From: Leptotrichia sp. oral taxon 212 | GTDB lineage: Bacteria > Fusobacteriota > Fusobacteriia > Fusobacteriales > Leptotrichiaceae | NCBI RefSeq assembly: GCF_001274535.1 | Contig: NZ_CP012410.1 | Span: 1,151,126-1,215,125 of the forward strand | Length of the DNA stretch: 64,000 nt | Reading direction: 5' to 3' | The notes under the pieces: model-generated | The model's input: only the letters and a program-made list of their open reading frames with translations | What the model was told of the DNA's origin: nothing | The model's database searches: none | Shown: one piece after another, positions 37,039 to 45,555 of the stretch | Layout of the letters: every line of letters starts with the position of its first letter | Numbering within the stretch: position 1 is the first letter of the stretch | Made by a program: the position numbers and the translations under genes

Positions 37039-38814
37039 ATGCAATTCAATCTGAACAGCGATGTCAGCTTTATACTGGAACAACTGAATAAAAATGGAAG
37101 TGGATTTCTTGTCGGTGGAGCTGTCAGAGATTTAATAATGGGACGTGTCCCAGGAGATTATGACTTTGCAACAGATATCGAATATGCCAGACTAAAGGAG
37201 ATATTTGCAGATTATAGTCCAAAAGAAGTAGGAGCACATTTTGGAATACTCATAATAAAAGTAAATGGAAAAAGTTATGAGATTGCCAAGTTTAGAAAAG
37301 AAAAGGGAATATATAACAGCAGATATCCAAAAGAAATTAAATTTATAAATAGTATAGATGAAGATCTGGCAAGACGTGATTTTACAATAAATGCACTCGC
37401 ATATAATGAGAAAACCGGAGTGATAGACTTATACAGGGGAAAAAAGGATATAAAATATAGAACAATAAGATTTGTAGGAAACCCAAAACTCCGTATTGAA
37501 GAAGATGCATTAAGAATAATGCGCGCATTCAGATTTATTTCAAAACTTGGTTTCAGCCTGGATAAAAAAACTGCAGAAGCCATTTATGAGAAGAGAAGAT
37601 TTTTGAGTAAAATTTCGAAGGAAAGAATTTTTGATGAACTTAGTAAAATTCTTTTAGGCTCTTATGTGAAAAAAGCGCTATATGAAATGAAAAATCTTGG
37701 AATATTTGAATTTATAATACCTGAATTTAAGTATACATATAAATTTAAGCTCGGTGATTTTAAGAATAAAAATAATCTTTTTAATCATATTGTAAACACA
37801 GTAGATTTTTGTAAAAGAGATTTAATTACCAGACTGACTGCATTATTTCATGATCTTGGGAAAATAAATACACGGATTATAGATGCGAAAGGAAATTCCT
37901 TCTATTATGGACATGAAAAGGAGAGTGCGCTCATTGCCGAAGAAAAGCTTCGTCAGCTGAAAGCCTCAAAGGATATAATTTTTTCAGTAAAAAATATCAT
38001 ACTTAATCATATGACAGTAGAACAGGATTTATCAGTGAAGGAATTAAAAAAACTTATTATGGGGCTCGGTAAGGAAAATCTATCCAGACTTTTTGATCTG
38101 ATGTTAGCAAATATGAATTCAAAAACTGATTTAGACAAGGAAAAAGAAAAGATTTTAATTTACAGGTTAAAAGACAGGATAGAAGAAATAGAAAAAATGG
38201 GAAAAATTCCTGATATAAGAGATATTGCAATATCAGGAGTAGATTTGATAAATTCAGGATTTGAAGCAAAGGAAATAGGTAAAATAAAGAATGAAGTATA
38301 TAACCTGGTTTTGGGTGAAGAACTTGAAAATGAAAAGGAAACTGTAATCAGCTATTTATCTGAAAAATATAATTTAGGTACATTTAAGCGGGAAAAATCA
38401 TGTGGAGCAGTTGTCTATAATCCAAAAAAACATTCATTTTTAATTATAAAGATGCTGAATGGAAACTGGGGCTTTCCTAAAGGACATACTGAAGATCAGG
38501 AAACAGATATTCAGACTGCCATAAGGGAAGTGATGGAAGAAACAGGAATAAATATAGAAATATTAGACGGATTTAAAAAATCCATCAAATATATCCCATT
38601 TCCTGAAGTCTTAAAGGAAGTTATATTTTTCATCGGAATAACGGAGGAAGAAAAGGTTACAATTGATAAGGATGAAATAGAAGATTATATGTGGTGCAGT
38701 TATGAAGAAGCCTTAAAAATGATAACTTATAAACCTCAGAGAGATGTTATGGAAAGTTCATTGCAATTTATAAAAAACTATTATGGAGATGATAAAAATG
38801 ATATACCTGGATAA
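37039..38814 (+). CDS. CCA tRNA nucleotidyltransferase fused to a C-terminal Nudix hydrolase domain
   Basis: Residues 1-440 are a class II tRNA nucleotidyltransferase: GGAVRDLIMGRVPGDYDFAT with the metal-binding DxD, the ARRDFTINALAY segment, the RIEEDALRIMRAFRF region and an HD motif (FHDLGK, His 271). Residues 455-585 form a Nudix domain with a complete box (GX5EX7REUXEEXGU, residues 482-504: GHTEDQ, E, REVMEETGI) of the Ap4A-hydrolase-like sort. The parts join without a stop, giving 591 residues against about 450 for the enzyme alone. The first part adds or repairs the 3' CCA of tRNA; the second may remove a nucleotide by-product (inference). Its end overlaps the next gene by 17 bases. Confidence 0.9.
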   Translation: MQFNLNSDVSFILEQLNKNGSGFLVGGAVRDLIMGRVPGDYDFATDIEYARLKEIFADYSPKEVGAHFGILIIKVNGKSYEIAKFRKEKGIYNSRYPKEIKFINSIDEDLARRDFTINALAYNEKTGVIDLYRGKKDIKYRTIRFVGNPKLRIEEDALRIMRAFRFISKLGFSLDKKTAEAIYEKRRFLSKISKERIFDELSKILLGSYVKKALYEMKNLGIFEFIIPEFKYTYKFKLGDFKNKNNLFNHIVNTVDFCKRDLITRLTALFHDLGKINTRIIDAKGNSFYYGHEKESALIAEEKLRQLKASKDIIFSVKNIILNHMTVEQDLSVKELKKLIMGLGKENLSRLFDLMLANMNSKTDLDKEKEKILIYRLKDRIEEIEKMGKIPDIRDIAISGVDLINSGFEAKEIGKIKNEVYNLVLGEELENEKETVISYLSEKYNLGTFKREKSCGAVVYNPKKHSFLIIKMLNGNWGFPKGHTEDQETDIQTAIREVMEETGINIEILDGFKKSIKYIPFPEVLKEVIFFIGITEEEKVTIDKDEIEDYMWCSYEEALKMITYKPQRDVMESSLQFIKNYYGDDKNDIPG

Positions 38815-39955
38815 AGCTGCTACTTCTTATCATAAGCCTGAAGAAGTGGCAAAGGCAGTATACGAGGCTGTAAAAGCTACTGGAAATAGTGGAAGAGGAG
38901 CAAATTCTGTTTCACTGAACACTACTAAGATGCTCTATGATACAAGAGAAAAACTTTGCAAGCTTTTTAACGGAAAGGATTCATCACGAATAACTTTTGC
39001 TCATAACGCAACAGAAGCTCTAAATATTGTCATTAGGGGACTGTTTAAGGAAGGAGATCATGTTATTACTACAGAAGCTGAACATAATTCAGTTCTGAGA
39101 CCTCTTTATCGTAGCAGAAGGGAAGAAAATACAGAACTCACCTTTATAAAATGTGATAAAAAAGGGAGGCTTGAGATTTCAGAAATTGAAAAAAATATAC
39201 AGAAAAATACTAAAGCCATAATATGTACTCATGCATCGAATCTCACTGGAAATATAATGGATATAGAAAAAATAGGAAAAATATGCAGGGAAAATAATCT
39301 GATTTTTATAGTTGATGCATCTCAAAGTGCAGGAAGCATACCTATAGATATTGAAAGACAGAATATTGATGTACTGTGTTTTACTGGACATAAAAGTCTG
39401 TATGGTGCTCAGGGGACTGGAGGATTATATGTCAGAGAAGGTATCTTAATAGATCCTCTAAAAGTTGGTGGAAGCGGAATAGATACATATAATATTGAAC
39501 ATCCTGCTGAAATGCCTGAAAGACTTGAGGCCGGAACTCTTAACAGTCATGGAATTGCAGGACTTAGAGCTGGAATAGATTTTATAAACAGAACAGGGCT
39601 TGAAAAAATTCACAGCAGGGAAAAAGAACTTATGTGGAGATTTTATAATGGTATAAAGGATATAAAAAATATAAAAATTTATGGAGAGTTTTTTGATGCT
39701 GATGGCAGGGAAATAGATAGAATTGCCATTGTTTCAATCAATTTAGGCGATATTGACTCTGCGGAAATATGTGATATACTTAATATAGAATATGATATTG
39801 TAACAAGGGCAGGAGGGCACTGTGCTCCTTTGATGCATAAAGCTCTGGAAACTGATATACAGGGGGCTGTAAGATTCAGTTTTTCCTATTTCAATACAGA
39901 AGAAGAAATAGATGTGGCGATTAATGCAATTAAAGAAATAGCAGAATCCTTTTAA
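38798..39955 (+). CDS. Cysteine desulfurase family protein (class V aminotransferase fold)
   Basis: A PLP enzyme of 385 residues with the lysine in CFTGHKSLYGAQG (Lys 199) and the conserved His/Gln contacts (AEHNSVLRP, DASQSAGS). A cysteine in AGGHCAP (Cys 342) is in the place of the active-site cysteine of desulfurases. Such enzymes take sulfur (or selenium) from cysteine (or selenocysteine). The ATG at 38798 (MIYLDKAATS) is preferred over the frame start 15 bases upstream because GGAG then has normal spacing. It overlaps the CCA-Nudix gene and is followed by YedE and DUF3343, a grouping linked to selenium metabolism. Confidence 0.88.
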   Translation: MIYLDKAATSYHKPEEVAKAVYEAVKATGNSGRGANSVSLNTTKMLYDTREKLCKLFNGKDSSRITFAHNATEALNIVIRGLFKEGDHVITTEAEHNSVLRPLYRSRREENTELTFIKCDKKGRLEISEIEKNIQKNTKAIICTHASNLTGNIMDIEKIGKICRENNLIFIVDASQSAGSIPIDIERQNIDVLCFTGHKSLYGAQGTGGLYVREGILIDPLKVGGSGIDTYNIEHPAEMPERLEAGTLNSHGIAGLRAGIDFINRTGLEKIHSREKELMWRFYNGIKDIKNIKIYGEFFDADGREIDRIAIVSINLGDIDSAEICDILNIEYDIVTRAGGHCAPLMHKALETDIQGAVRFSFSYFNTEEEIDVAINAIKEIAESF

Positions 39956-40015
39956 GTATTTTAGTCCTTGTGAAAATAATATTATATAAAATACTGGAAT
40001 AAGGGAGAGATTTAA

Positions 40016-41107
40016 ATGGAATTAAGTAATTCAAAAAAAGGTCTATTTGTTTTCGGTTTACTAGCAGGACTAGTTGCAGTTGTATTGGCAATGTCTGGAA
40101 ATCCTAAGAATATGGCAATATGTGTTGCATGTTTTATAAGAGATATGGCAGGTTCAATGAAGTTTCACACAGCTGCAGTAGTCCAGTATTTCAGGCCGGA
40201 AATAGTAGGATTTGTTTTGGGGTCCTTTATTATTTCTAACTTTACAAAAGAATATAAGGCAACGGGAGGTTCATCACCTGTAATAAGATTTTTCGCAGGT
40301 GTGGCAATGATGATAGGGGCGCTTGTATTTTTAGGATGTCCTTTAAGAATGATTATACGTATGTCAGCAGGAGATCTTAGTGCATATATTGGATTTATAG
40401 GACTTCTGGCCGGTATAGCAACTGGAACTTTCTTCTTGAAGAGAGGATATTCCTTAGAGAAAAAAGTTGAAATAAGAAAAGAAAATGGATATATATTTCC
40501 TGCAGTATTAGTTTTACTGTTAATATTAAGTGCAACTACAGGTCTTTTTGCTGTAAGTCAGAAAGGTCCTGGAAGTATGCATGCACCTTTACTTGTTTCT
40601 TTAGCAGGTGGTATCATATTTGGTATTATTGCACAAAGAGCAAGAATATGTTTTGCAGGAAGCTTCAGAGATATACTTCTTATGAAAAATTTTGAATTGG
40701 CAACTCCAATTTTTGGAATGTTTATTGTATTGTTAATTTTTAATATAGCAACAGGAAACTTCAAATTTGTTGCTTATGGTCCAGTAGCTCACCCTCAAGT
40801 AATCTGGAACATTTTAGGTCTGTATATAGTTGGACTTGCTGGAATACTTATGGGAGGATGTCCGTTAAGACAGCTAATTCTTGCAGGACAAGGTTCATCT
40901 GACTCTGTAATAGCTGTTCTTGGAATGTTCGTAGGTGCAGGTATAGCACATAACTTCAATCTGGCAGGAGCGGCAGCTGCAAAGGCGACTGCAACAACTC
41001 CGGCAGCAGCAGGAGGACCTGGAATAAATGGTCAAATTGCAATTGTAGTATGTATAATATATTTACTGATAGTAGGATTTATAGGAAGTAAGAAGGATAA
41101 TAAATAA
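40016..41107 (+). CDS. yedE: YedE/YeeE family (selenium- or thiosulfate-related) membrane transporter
   Basis: The 363-residue membrane protein has about ten hydrophobic helices in two related halves. Each half contains a cysteine motif in a helix: GCPLRMIIRMS (about 110) and GCPLRQLILAG (about 285), along with ARICFAGSFRD and AICVACFIRD. These are hallmarks of the YeeE/YedE family, which moves thiosulfate or a selenium/sulfur compound; the size fits the YedE branch assigned to selenium metabolism. It lies 60 bp after the cysteine desulfurase, and its stop overlaps the start of the DUF3343 gene by one base. Confidence 0.88.
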   Translation: MELSNSKKGLFVFGLLAGLVAVVLAMSGNPKNMAICVACFIRDMAGSMKFHTAAVVQYFRPEIVGFVLGSFIISNFTKEYKATGGSSPVIRFFAGVAMMIGALVFLGCPLRMIIRMSAGDLSAYIGFIGLLAGIATGTFFLKRGYSLEKKVEIRKENGYIFPAVLVLLLILSATTGLFAVSQKGPGSMHAPLLVSLAGGIIFGIIAQRARICFAGSFRDILLMKNFELATPIFGMFIVLLIFNIATGNFKFVAYGPVAHPQVIWNILGLYIVGLAGILMGGCPLRQLILAGQGSSDSVIAVLGMFVGAGIAHNFNLAGAAAAKATATTPAAAGGPGINGQIAIVVCIIYLLIVGFIGSKKDNK

Positions 41108-41340
41108 TGAGGAAAAAAAAATTAAAGGCGGTAGTAACTTTTCATACTACCGCTGAAAGTATAAAATTTGAAAAGGCATGCAAGAGGGAAAACGTGAAAG
41201 GACGTTTAATAACAGTTCCAAGGGAAATTTCTGCGGGATGTGGATTTGCGTGGTGCTCTGACTTAAAACTGAAAGAAAAATTAAAAGAAGTATGTGGGAT
41301 GGAAAATATCGACAGTGAAATCCATGAAATATATAGATAA
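41107..41340 (+). CDS. DUF3343 domain protein (putative Se/S carrier)
   Basis: A 77-residue protein matching the small DUF3343 family that is repeatedly found next to YedE and class V desulfurases. It has FHTTAESIKFEKACK near the start and conserved cysteines in SAGCGFAWCSD (two Cys), plus one near the end (VCGMEN). A role in carrying or binding a sulfur or selenium species is inferred from context. The TAATG overlap with yedE indicates coupling. No terminator hairpin with T-run is obvious before the repeat that follows. Confidence 0.85.
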   Translation: MRKKKLKAVVTFHTTAESIKFEKACKRENVKGRLITVPREISAGCGFAWCSDLKLKEKLKEVCGMENIDSEIHEIYR

Positions 41341-41342
41341 AT

Positions 41343-41503
41343 AAAACTATATTTAATCATTTATTAGAATTTTACTTATATAAAACAGTTATTCATTAAG
41401 AAAAAATCAAAAACTCGCCTAAAGGCTCAAACAATGATTTTTTCTAAATTCATTTCCTGTTTTAAATTGTAAAATTTTAAATAATTTTTAAATATAGTTT
41501 TTT
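41343..41503 (-). repeat. MITE-like quasi-palindrome, copy 1 (minus orientation)
   Basis: This 161-bp intergenic stretch is closely similar, when reverse-complemented, to 49399-49563 and 57165-57332. It is bounded by AAAACTATATTT and its complement, and the interior mirrors itself (for example TTAAGAAAAAATCA against TGATTTTTTCTAAAT), so RNA would fold into one long hairpin. It has no open frame of its own. Together with 41505-41611 it fills the 359-bp gap before sppA. Confidence 0.75.
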
Positions 41504-41504
41504 A

Positions 41505-41587
41505 TATAGTGAAGCCGCTTTAAAGTTAAACTGAGAAATTTCATTTATATGGAATAATCAGTTTGACATTAAAGAAGTTTCACTATA
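41505..41587. repeat. Second, unrelated palindromic element
   Basis: The 83-bp stretch starts TATAGTGAA and ends TTCACTATA, with inner arms CTTTAA and AAACTGA also matched (about 23 of the first 29 positions pair). It directly abuts repeat copy 1 and is not homologous to it. It looks like another small transposon derivative. Confidence 0.6.
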
Positions 41588-41589
41588 CA

Positions 41590-41611
41590 TTTTCCTATAA
41601 ACAAAGGAAAA
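41590..41611. promoter_or_regulatory. Inverted repeat TTTTCCTATAAACA-type upstream of sppA
   Basis: TTTTCCT and AGGAAAA flank eight bases at 41590-41611. The same TTTTCCTATAAACA core with inverted arms occurs before lepA at 62181-62205. A -10-like TATAAT follows at 41640-41645. It could be an operator (inference). Confidence 0.35.
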
Positions 41612-41699
41612 ACAAATGGAATATATTCTGAAAAAAGATTATAATTAGATTAAAATAGAGAAATCTAGAAAATTGTTTATAAAAAGGGAGATGGTATTG

Positions 41700-43346
41700 A
41701 TGTTTATTTTACGAATGTTACTGGAAATAGTAATAATGTTTATTTTATGTGTTATTGCAGGTTTGATTGTGATGAAGATGATTTTTAAGAGAAAAGGTAA
41801 AAAGAAGTTATCGATAAAAAAAGTTAAAACCGTTGTATTTGATGTGAAGAAAGTGAAGGAAGACATTGCAATACCGGCAGTAAAAGGGAAGGATGAGCCG
41901 GCTTATTATGAGATATTGCAGGGATTACATGATATTGCTGATGATAAAAATATAAAAAAAGTGATAATTGATGTAGATAAACTGAATTTGACGCTTGCAC
42001 AGATGGAGGAAATTTCAAAAATTTTTGATAAAATTAGAAAAAATAAGGAAGTCGTGGCAATAGGAACGCTTTTTGATGAAAATAAATATAGACAGGCATT
42101 GCTTGCAGATAAGATTTATATGTTTGATACAAGACAGTCGAGTATTATTTTTAGAGGGTATTTGCATAAAGAACTCTATTTAAAGTCATTTCTGGAAAAA
42201 TTTGGAGTAAGGATGAATGTGCTTCATATCGGGAATTATAAGGTTGCCGGAGAAAAGTACAGTCATAATGAAATGTCTGAAGAAAAGAAGGAGTCCATAA
42301 AGAATATAAAGGATAAAGTCTTTGAAAGCTTTGTGAAACTGGTAAAAGATAAAAGGGGAACTGATATTGAGGAAGAAATACTGAATGGAAATCTTATTTT
42401 TACAGGAGAAGAAAAGGCACTGGAATATAAATTGATTGACGGTGCTGCAGATTATGATGAAATAGGGATAAATTATAAGGAAGATACTGTTTCGATTGAG
42501 GATTACATTTCAATGTCAAAAGAGAAAAAAGAGAAGGTAAAGGATACAATCGCAGTAATAAATCTTGAAGGTGTCATAGATGTAAGAAATCCCAAGAAAA
42601 ACATTACTTATGAAAATGTATGTGATAAACTGGAAATACTGGAAAAAATAAAAAACTTGAAAGGGCTGGTATTAAGAATAAATTCTCCTGGAGGAAGTGC
42701 CCTGGTTTCTGAAAAAATATATAAGAAATTGAAAAAACTGACTGTGCCTATATATGTTTCAATGGGAAATCTTTGTGCCAGCGGTGGATATTATATTGCT
42801 ACAACTGGCCAGAAATTATTTGCAAATAATCTTACTCTTACAGGTTCAATAGGTGTTGTCATGATGTATCCTGAAGTTGTGGAAACCTTGAAAAAGCTGG
42901 ATGTCAATCTGGAAGGTTTTGAAAAAGGGACAGGATTTGATATGCTGAATCCGTTTGAAAAACTGGGGGAAGATTCAAAAGAGAAGATAATTAACAATAT
43001 GAGTGAAGTGTATACTGAGTTTAAGGAACACGTAATGAAAGCCAGAGGAATGAATGATGATGAACTTGAAAAAATTGCACAGGGAAGAGTGTGGCTGGGA
43101 AGTGAAGCTAAAAATATCAATTTAGTTGATGAAATCGGTTCCCTTGAAGAATGCATAAAATCAATGGCAGATGATTTGAAACTTGATAAGTATAAAGTAA
43201 GAATTATAGAACTGACACAGACTATTAAGGAAACTTTGACAGATATAAAATTACCGTTTGTATCTGAAGAGGTTAAGGAAAAAATTGAATTTTTACAGGG
43301 AAATATGAATCAGGTTCTGTATTATGAAAATGATTTTGAATTGTAG
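41700..43346 (+). CDS. sppA: Signal peptide peptidase SppA, 67K (two-domain) type
   Basis: SppA is a membrane-anchored serine protease that degrades signal peptides left after export. The 548-residue protein has one N-terminal membrane helix (about 1-25) and two tandem S49 domains. The catalytic dyad is split between them: Lys 181 in GNYKVAGE in the first, and Ser 361 in LCASGGYYIATTG in the second, as in E. coli SppA. Length fits the long type. The ATG at 41700 has GGGAG nine bases upstream; the longer TTG-started frame has no site. Confidence 0.92.
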   Translation: MFILRMLLEIVIMFILCVIAGLIVMKMIFKRKGKKKLSIKKVKTVVFDVKKVKEDIAIPAVKGKDEPAYYEILQGLHDIADDKNIKKVIIDVDKLNLTLAQMEEISKIFDKIRKNKEVVAIGTLFDENKYRQALLADKIYMFDTRQSSIIFRGYLHKELYLKSFLEKFGVRMNVLHIGNYKVAGEKYSHNEMSEEKKESIKNIKDKVFESFVKLVKDKRGTDIEEEILNGNLIFTGEEKALEYKLIDGAADYDEIGINYKEDTVSIEDYISMSKEKKEKVKDTIAVINLEGVIDVRNPKKNITYENVCDKLEILEKIKNLKGLVLRINSPGGSALVSEKIYKKLKKLTVPIYVSMGNLCASGGYYIATTGQKLFANNLTLTGSIGVVMMYPEVVETLKKLDVNLEGFEKGTGFDMLNPFEKLGEDSKEKIINNMSEVYTEFKEHVMKARGMNDDELEKIAQGRVWLGSEAKNINLVDEIGSLEECIKSMADDLKLDKYKVRIIELTQTIKETLTDIKLPFVSEEVKEKIEFLQGNMNQVLYYENDFEL

Positions 43347-43419
43347 GTGTTTTAGAAATAAAGATAAATAATATTGAGAAATAAGAATTTTAATTAATAT
43401 ACGTTATTTGAGAATATCG

Positions 43420-43449
43420 TTTACATTCTTTAAAAAATTGTGATATAAT
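43420..43449 (+). promoter_or_regulatory. Promoter of the small secreted protein gene
   Basis: TTTACA at 43420-43425, an 18-bp spacer and TATAAT at 43444-43449. Confidence 0.6.
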
Positions 43450-43484
43450 CAATATATAAAATAGTGAAAGAAAAGGTGGTTTTT

Positions 43485-43862
43485 ATGAGAAAAATTTTTA
43501 ATAAAAAGATTGGTGTACTGTTTTTTTCTTTAATATGTGCAGGTTTAGTAAATGCAGCTCCTGTAAAAAGTGAAAATGAAGCTGTAAAGCTTGTAATAAA
43601 ATCTGTAATTAAACATAATTTTTATGGTGTGAAAAATGAAAATGATCTTGAATGTTTTAGATTTTACATTGATGAAACCGATGAAGAATTTGAAATTGAT
43701 GTACGTAGTAATAATGAAAAATGTGGAGGAGATCCTAATGTTGAACCTCGTCTTTTCAGCTATATAGTAAATAAGAAAACTGGTAAACTTTTAACAGACA
43801 ATTTTGAATATGCGAAAAAACAGGGGATTGAATGGGATGGAAGTTATTTACCTATAGATTAA
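43485..43862 (+). CDS. Small secreted protein, CGGDP family, paralogue 1
   Basis: A 125-residue precursor with a signal peptide (about 1-24, ending VNAA). The mature domain has the block NEKCGGDP, N/R-VEPR, FSYxVNKKTGK, FEYAK, GIxWxGxYLxID, which is nearly the same in the protein at 58747. Two cysteines, one in LECF and one in KCGG, could form a disulfide. The fold looks like a small alpha/beta domain. I do not know its function. The ATG at 43485 follows AAGGTGG; an upstream GTG lacks a site. It is monocistronic or the first gene before pepD, 51 bp away. Confidence 0.75.
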   Translation: MRKIFNKKIGVLFFSLICAGLVNAAPVKSENEAVKLVIKSVIKHNFYGVKNENDLECFRFYIDETDEEFEIDVRSNNEKCGGDPNVEPRLFSYIVNKKTGKLLTDNFEYAKKQGIEWDGSYLPID

Positions 43863-43913
43863 AAAAAGGCTAATTGAATATTTTTAGATAAAAATAAAAA
43901 AGGAGGACACACA

Positions 43914-45350
43914 GTGAGAAAATTGGAAAATTTAAAGCCTGAAAGAGTTTTTTACTATTTTGAGGAAATATCTAAAATACCTAGAAATTCTTATGAAGAA
44001 AAGGAAATAAGCGATTATCTGCTGAATTTTGGAAAAGAACATGGACTCGAATGTTATCGTGATGATGTTTATAATGTTATTTTAAGAAAAAAGGCAAGCA
44101 CAGGTTATGAAAATTCACCTAAGATTGTTCTACAGGGACATACTGACATGGTATGTGAAAAGACAGAAGACAGTACTCATGACTTTAAGAAGGATCCTAT
44201 AAACCTGATAGTAGATGGAAAATATCTGAAAGCAGATAAAACAACACTTGGTGCAGATAATGGAATAGCTGTGGCAATGATGCTTGCTGTAGCTGAAGAT
44301 GACAAGCTTGAGCATGGTCCGATAGAATTTCTGTTTACTACTTCGGAAGAAATAGATTTAGGAGGGGCAATGGCTCTGAAACCTGGAATATTGCAGGGAG
44401 ATATGCTTATAAATCTTGATTCTGAAGAAGAAGGAATACTTACTGCAGGTTCTGCAGGTGGTGAAAATATTGATGTAATACTGCCTGTTAAAAAAGTAAG
44501 TTCAGATGTAAATTTTAGTTATAAAATTAAATTACAGGGATTTTTTGGAGGGCATTCAGGTTCAGAAATTCATAAAAACAGAAAAAATTCAAATAAGGTA
44601 TTAAATGAAATTTTAGCTCTTTTAAATGAAAAAGCTGATATTTATCTAGTTTCAGTATCTGGAGGGGGAAAGGACAATGCGATTCCAAGAACTGCAGAAG
44701 CTGTAATTTCTTCCAAGGAAGATATAAAAAGTGTAATAGACGCAGTAGTAAAGGAAATAAAGGAAAAATACATAAAAGATGAACCTCAGACTGAAATACT
44801 GGTTGAAAAAGTTGATAAAATAAGCGAAACAATGGATAAGGAATCTACAGACAAGTATATTAATATACTTGAAGAAATTCCAACAGGAGTATACAGCTTT
44901 ATGAAGGAATATCCTGAAATTGTTGAGGCTTCTGATAATCTGGCAATAGTAAAAACAGGAGAGGATAACATAAGAATTATAACTTCAATGAGAAGTTCGG
45001 AACCTCATGTTCTGGAAGAGCTTAAAAGGAAAATAGTTGTAATTGCTGAAAAATACAATGCAAGTTATGAATTTTCGGCAAAATATCCTGAATGGAGATA
45101 CAGATCTGAATCTGTTCTGAGGGAGAAAGCGGTAGAGGCATGGAAAGAACTTACAGGAAAAGATATGGTAGTTCAGGTAATTCATGCAGGACTTGAATGT
45201 GGTGCCATCATGCAGCAATATCCTGACATGGACTTTATAAGCATAGGCCCTGACATGCAGGATGTTCATACTCCTGAAGAAAAGCTTGATATAGTTTCTA
45301 CAGAAAAAATTTATAATTATATAATTAAGCTATTGAAAAATTTGAAATAG
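43914..45350 (+). CDS. pepD: Aminoacyl-histidine dipeptidase (PepD, M20 family)
   Basis: The 478-residue zinc peptidase splits X-His and other dipeptides in the cytosol. Motifs include metal-binding LQGHTDMVCEK (about 82), GADNGIAVAMMLA (about 118), the EEIDLGGA catalytic Glu segment and the C-terminal HAGLECGAI. A lid/dimerisation domain lies in the middle (about 200-390). Length is normal. The start is a GTG with a strong AAAGGAGG eight bases upstream. Confidence 0.93.
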   Translation: MRKLENLKPERVFYYFEEISKIPRNSYEEKEISDYLLNFGKEHGLECYRDDVYNVILRKKASTGYENSPKIVLQGHTDMVCEKTEDSTHDFKKDPINLIVDGKYLKADKTTLGADNGIAVAMMLAVAEDDKLEHGPIEFLFTTSEEIDLGGAMALKPGILQGDMLINLDSEEEGILTAGSAGGENIDVILPVKKVSSDVNFSYKIKLQGFFGGHSGSEIHKNRKNSNKVLNEILALLNEKADIYLVSVSGGGKDNAIPRTAEAVISSKEDIKSVIDAVVKEIKEKYIKDEPQTEILVEKVDKISETMDKESTDKYINILEEIPTGVYSFMKEYPEIVEASDNLAIVKTGEDNIRIITSMRSSEPHVLEELKRKIVVIAEKYNASYEFSAKYPEWRYRSESVLREKAVEAWKELTGKDMVVQVIHAGLECGAIMQQYPDMDFISIGPDMQDVHTPEEKLDIVSTEKIYNYIIKLLKNLK

Positions 45351-45386
45351 AGCAATTAAATAATAAATGGAAGAGAACAAAAAGAT

Positions 45387-45467
45387 AAAAAATACTTCAT
45401 GTTTTATGCTGATTCTAATAATATCATGAGATTACGAATCAGAATATTCTCTACTGGAGTATTTTTT
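45387..45467 (+). terminator. Terminator of pepD
   Basis: AAAAAATACTTC at 45387-45398 pairs with GGAGTATTTTTT at 45456-45467 (one G-T pair). A second inner pair (GATTCT/AGAATC) shortens the long loop. Confidence 0.65.
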
Positions 45468-45481
45468 ATTTATATTGAAAA

Positions 45482-45510
45482 ACCATATTTATCAGAAAAT
45501 ATGGTATAAT
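45482..45510 (+). promoter_or_regulatory. Promoter with overlapping palindrome before the oxidoreductase gene
   Basis: A TGG-extended -10 TATAAT lies at 45505-45510. The perfect 9-bp inverted repeat ACCATATTT (45482-45490) and AAATATGGT (45497-45505) occupies the spacer and the first base of the -10, the usual place for a repressor operator. Confidence 0.5.
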
Positions 45511-45555
45511 ATAAATATAAAAAACTTATAAATCATAAATTTAGGAGTTGAAATT

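Noticed and set aside
39955-39995. Inverted repeat AGTATTTTA/TAAAATACT between desulfurase and yedE
   Set aside because: Nine AT-rich pairs with a 23-base loop and no T-run are expected by chance in such DNA.
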